A DNA stretch of 64,000 nucleotides, taken from Mucilaginibacter mallensis. Its GTDB lineage: Bacteria > Bacteroidota > Bacteroidia > Sphingobacteriales > Sphingobacteriaceae. Below, in pieces: positions 63,834-64,000 of this stretch (positions are counted from its first letter, which is position 1; every line of letters starts with the position of its first letter). The position numbers and the translations under genes were made by a program. A model generated the notes under the pieces. That model was not told where the DNA came from. It searched no databases and was given only the letters and a program-made list of their open reading frames with translations. The DNA lies in the NCBI RefSeq assembly GCF_900105165.1, contig NZ_LT629740.1, positions 4,464,001 through 4,528,000 of the forward strand, read 5' to 3'.

Positions 63834-64000
63834 TACTTAATTTCCTCCCCTGATTTTTTTGATACCCTTACCAATTTACCGGCATCGTTTCTTTTACGGC
63901 CAACGCGTGTAGTTTTTCCTGTTTTAGGATCAACCAGCGCCAGGTTTGAAATGTGTATAGCAGCTTCCTGCTTAACAATTCCACCGTTTGGATTAGCTGC
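63833..64000 (-). CDS. rplX: ribosomal protein uL24, C-terminal part (cut by window end)
   Basis: The frame is open to base 64000, giving the last 55 residues: they begin AANPNGGIVKQEAAIHISNL, then ALVDPKTGKTTRVGRKRNDA and a basic end. This is the conserved L24 C-terminal half (the N-P-x-G-G-I-x-x-x-E-A-x-I-H-x-S-N signature). The N-terminus with the KOW motif is outside. Stop codon overlaps the rplE start. Confidence 0.93.
   Translation of the reverse strand, partial: AANPNGGIVKQEAAIHISNLALVDPKTGKTTRVGRKRNDAGKLVRVSKKSGEEIK

Overview
The window is a chromosomal segment of a Bacteroidota bacterium, most likely a member of the Sphingobacteriaceae (Mucilaginibacter/Pedobacter type). The evidence is AT-rich leaders with little Shine-Dalgarno sequence, -7 boxes of the TAnnTTTG type, many lipoproteins and secreted proteins, an OMP_b-brl-type outer membrane receptor, M1 and M42 peptidases, GH31 and GIN/DUF2807 proteins, and a spc/alpha ribosomal operon with zinc-less S14 and L36. 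The assignment rests on gene content and sequence style, not on a search.

Layout. 1-2.6 kb: the 3' end of gamma-glutamyltransferase, a MarR regulator and two FKBP-type lipoproteins. 2.6-10.3 kb: a photolyase, TIGR01777 epimerase, Dabb protein, ABC1/UbiB kinase, HAD phosphatase, TetR regulator and divergent cryptochrome-DASH, which looks like a light/oxidative-stress neighbourhood. 10.5-15 kb: sucA-sucB (2-oxoglutarate dehydrogenase E1 and E2); the E3 gene (lpd) lies apart at 48.6-50 kb. 15.7-24.7 kb: DinB-like protein, an ArnT/PMT-like membrane glycosyltransferase paired with an unknown secreted protein, dnaK, and a GH31 alpha-glucosidase. 24.8-31.9 kb: a YcxB-like protein, an intact IS481-like insertion sequence, a sugar nucleotidyltransferase, M42 and M1 peptidases, GNAT and ArsC/Spx-like proteins. 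31.9-37.3 kb: outer membrane receptor, then pth, rplY, prs and tRNA-Gln. 37.5-53.5 kb: serine hydrolase, accA, Spy/CpxP-like protein, ECF sigma factor, murB, FtsX/MacB-type permease, sugar MFS, crtZ with an MFS exporter, lpd, a lipoprotein, a second M1 peptidase and a GIN-domain protein. 54.3-64 kb: the minus-strand spc-alpha operon rplX to rplQ (rplX cut by the window end), including secY, map, infA, rpmJ, rpmD and rpoA.

The most unusual content is between genes. Eight loci carry arrays of diverged 7-bp repeats. Seven are arranged as a heptad array, a spacer and the complementary heptad array; one has both arrays in the same orientation. Each locus has its own heptamer, but the architecture is shared. 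All eight fill gaps between genes transcribed in the same direction, including gaps inside the spc and alpha operons. Separately, three about 0.6-kb non-coding repeats, bounded by GTCATTGCGAGG-type palindromes, share long internal inverted repeats and one visible compensatory base-pair change. Shorter nested palindromes with shared outer ends occur elsewhere. The insertion sequence sits inside one GTCATTGC palindrome with a 5-bp target duplication. I saw no CRISPR array, phage, toxin-antitoxin or recognisable defence island.
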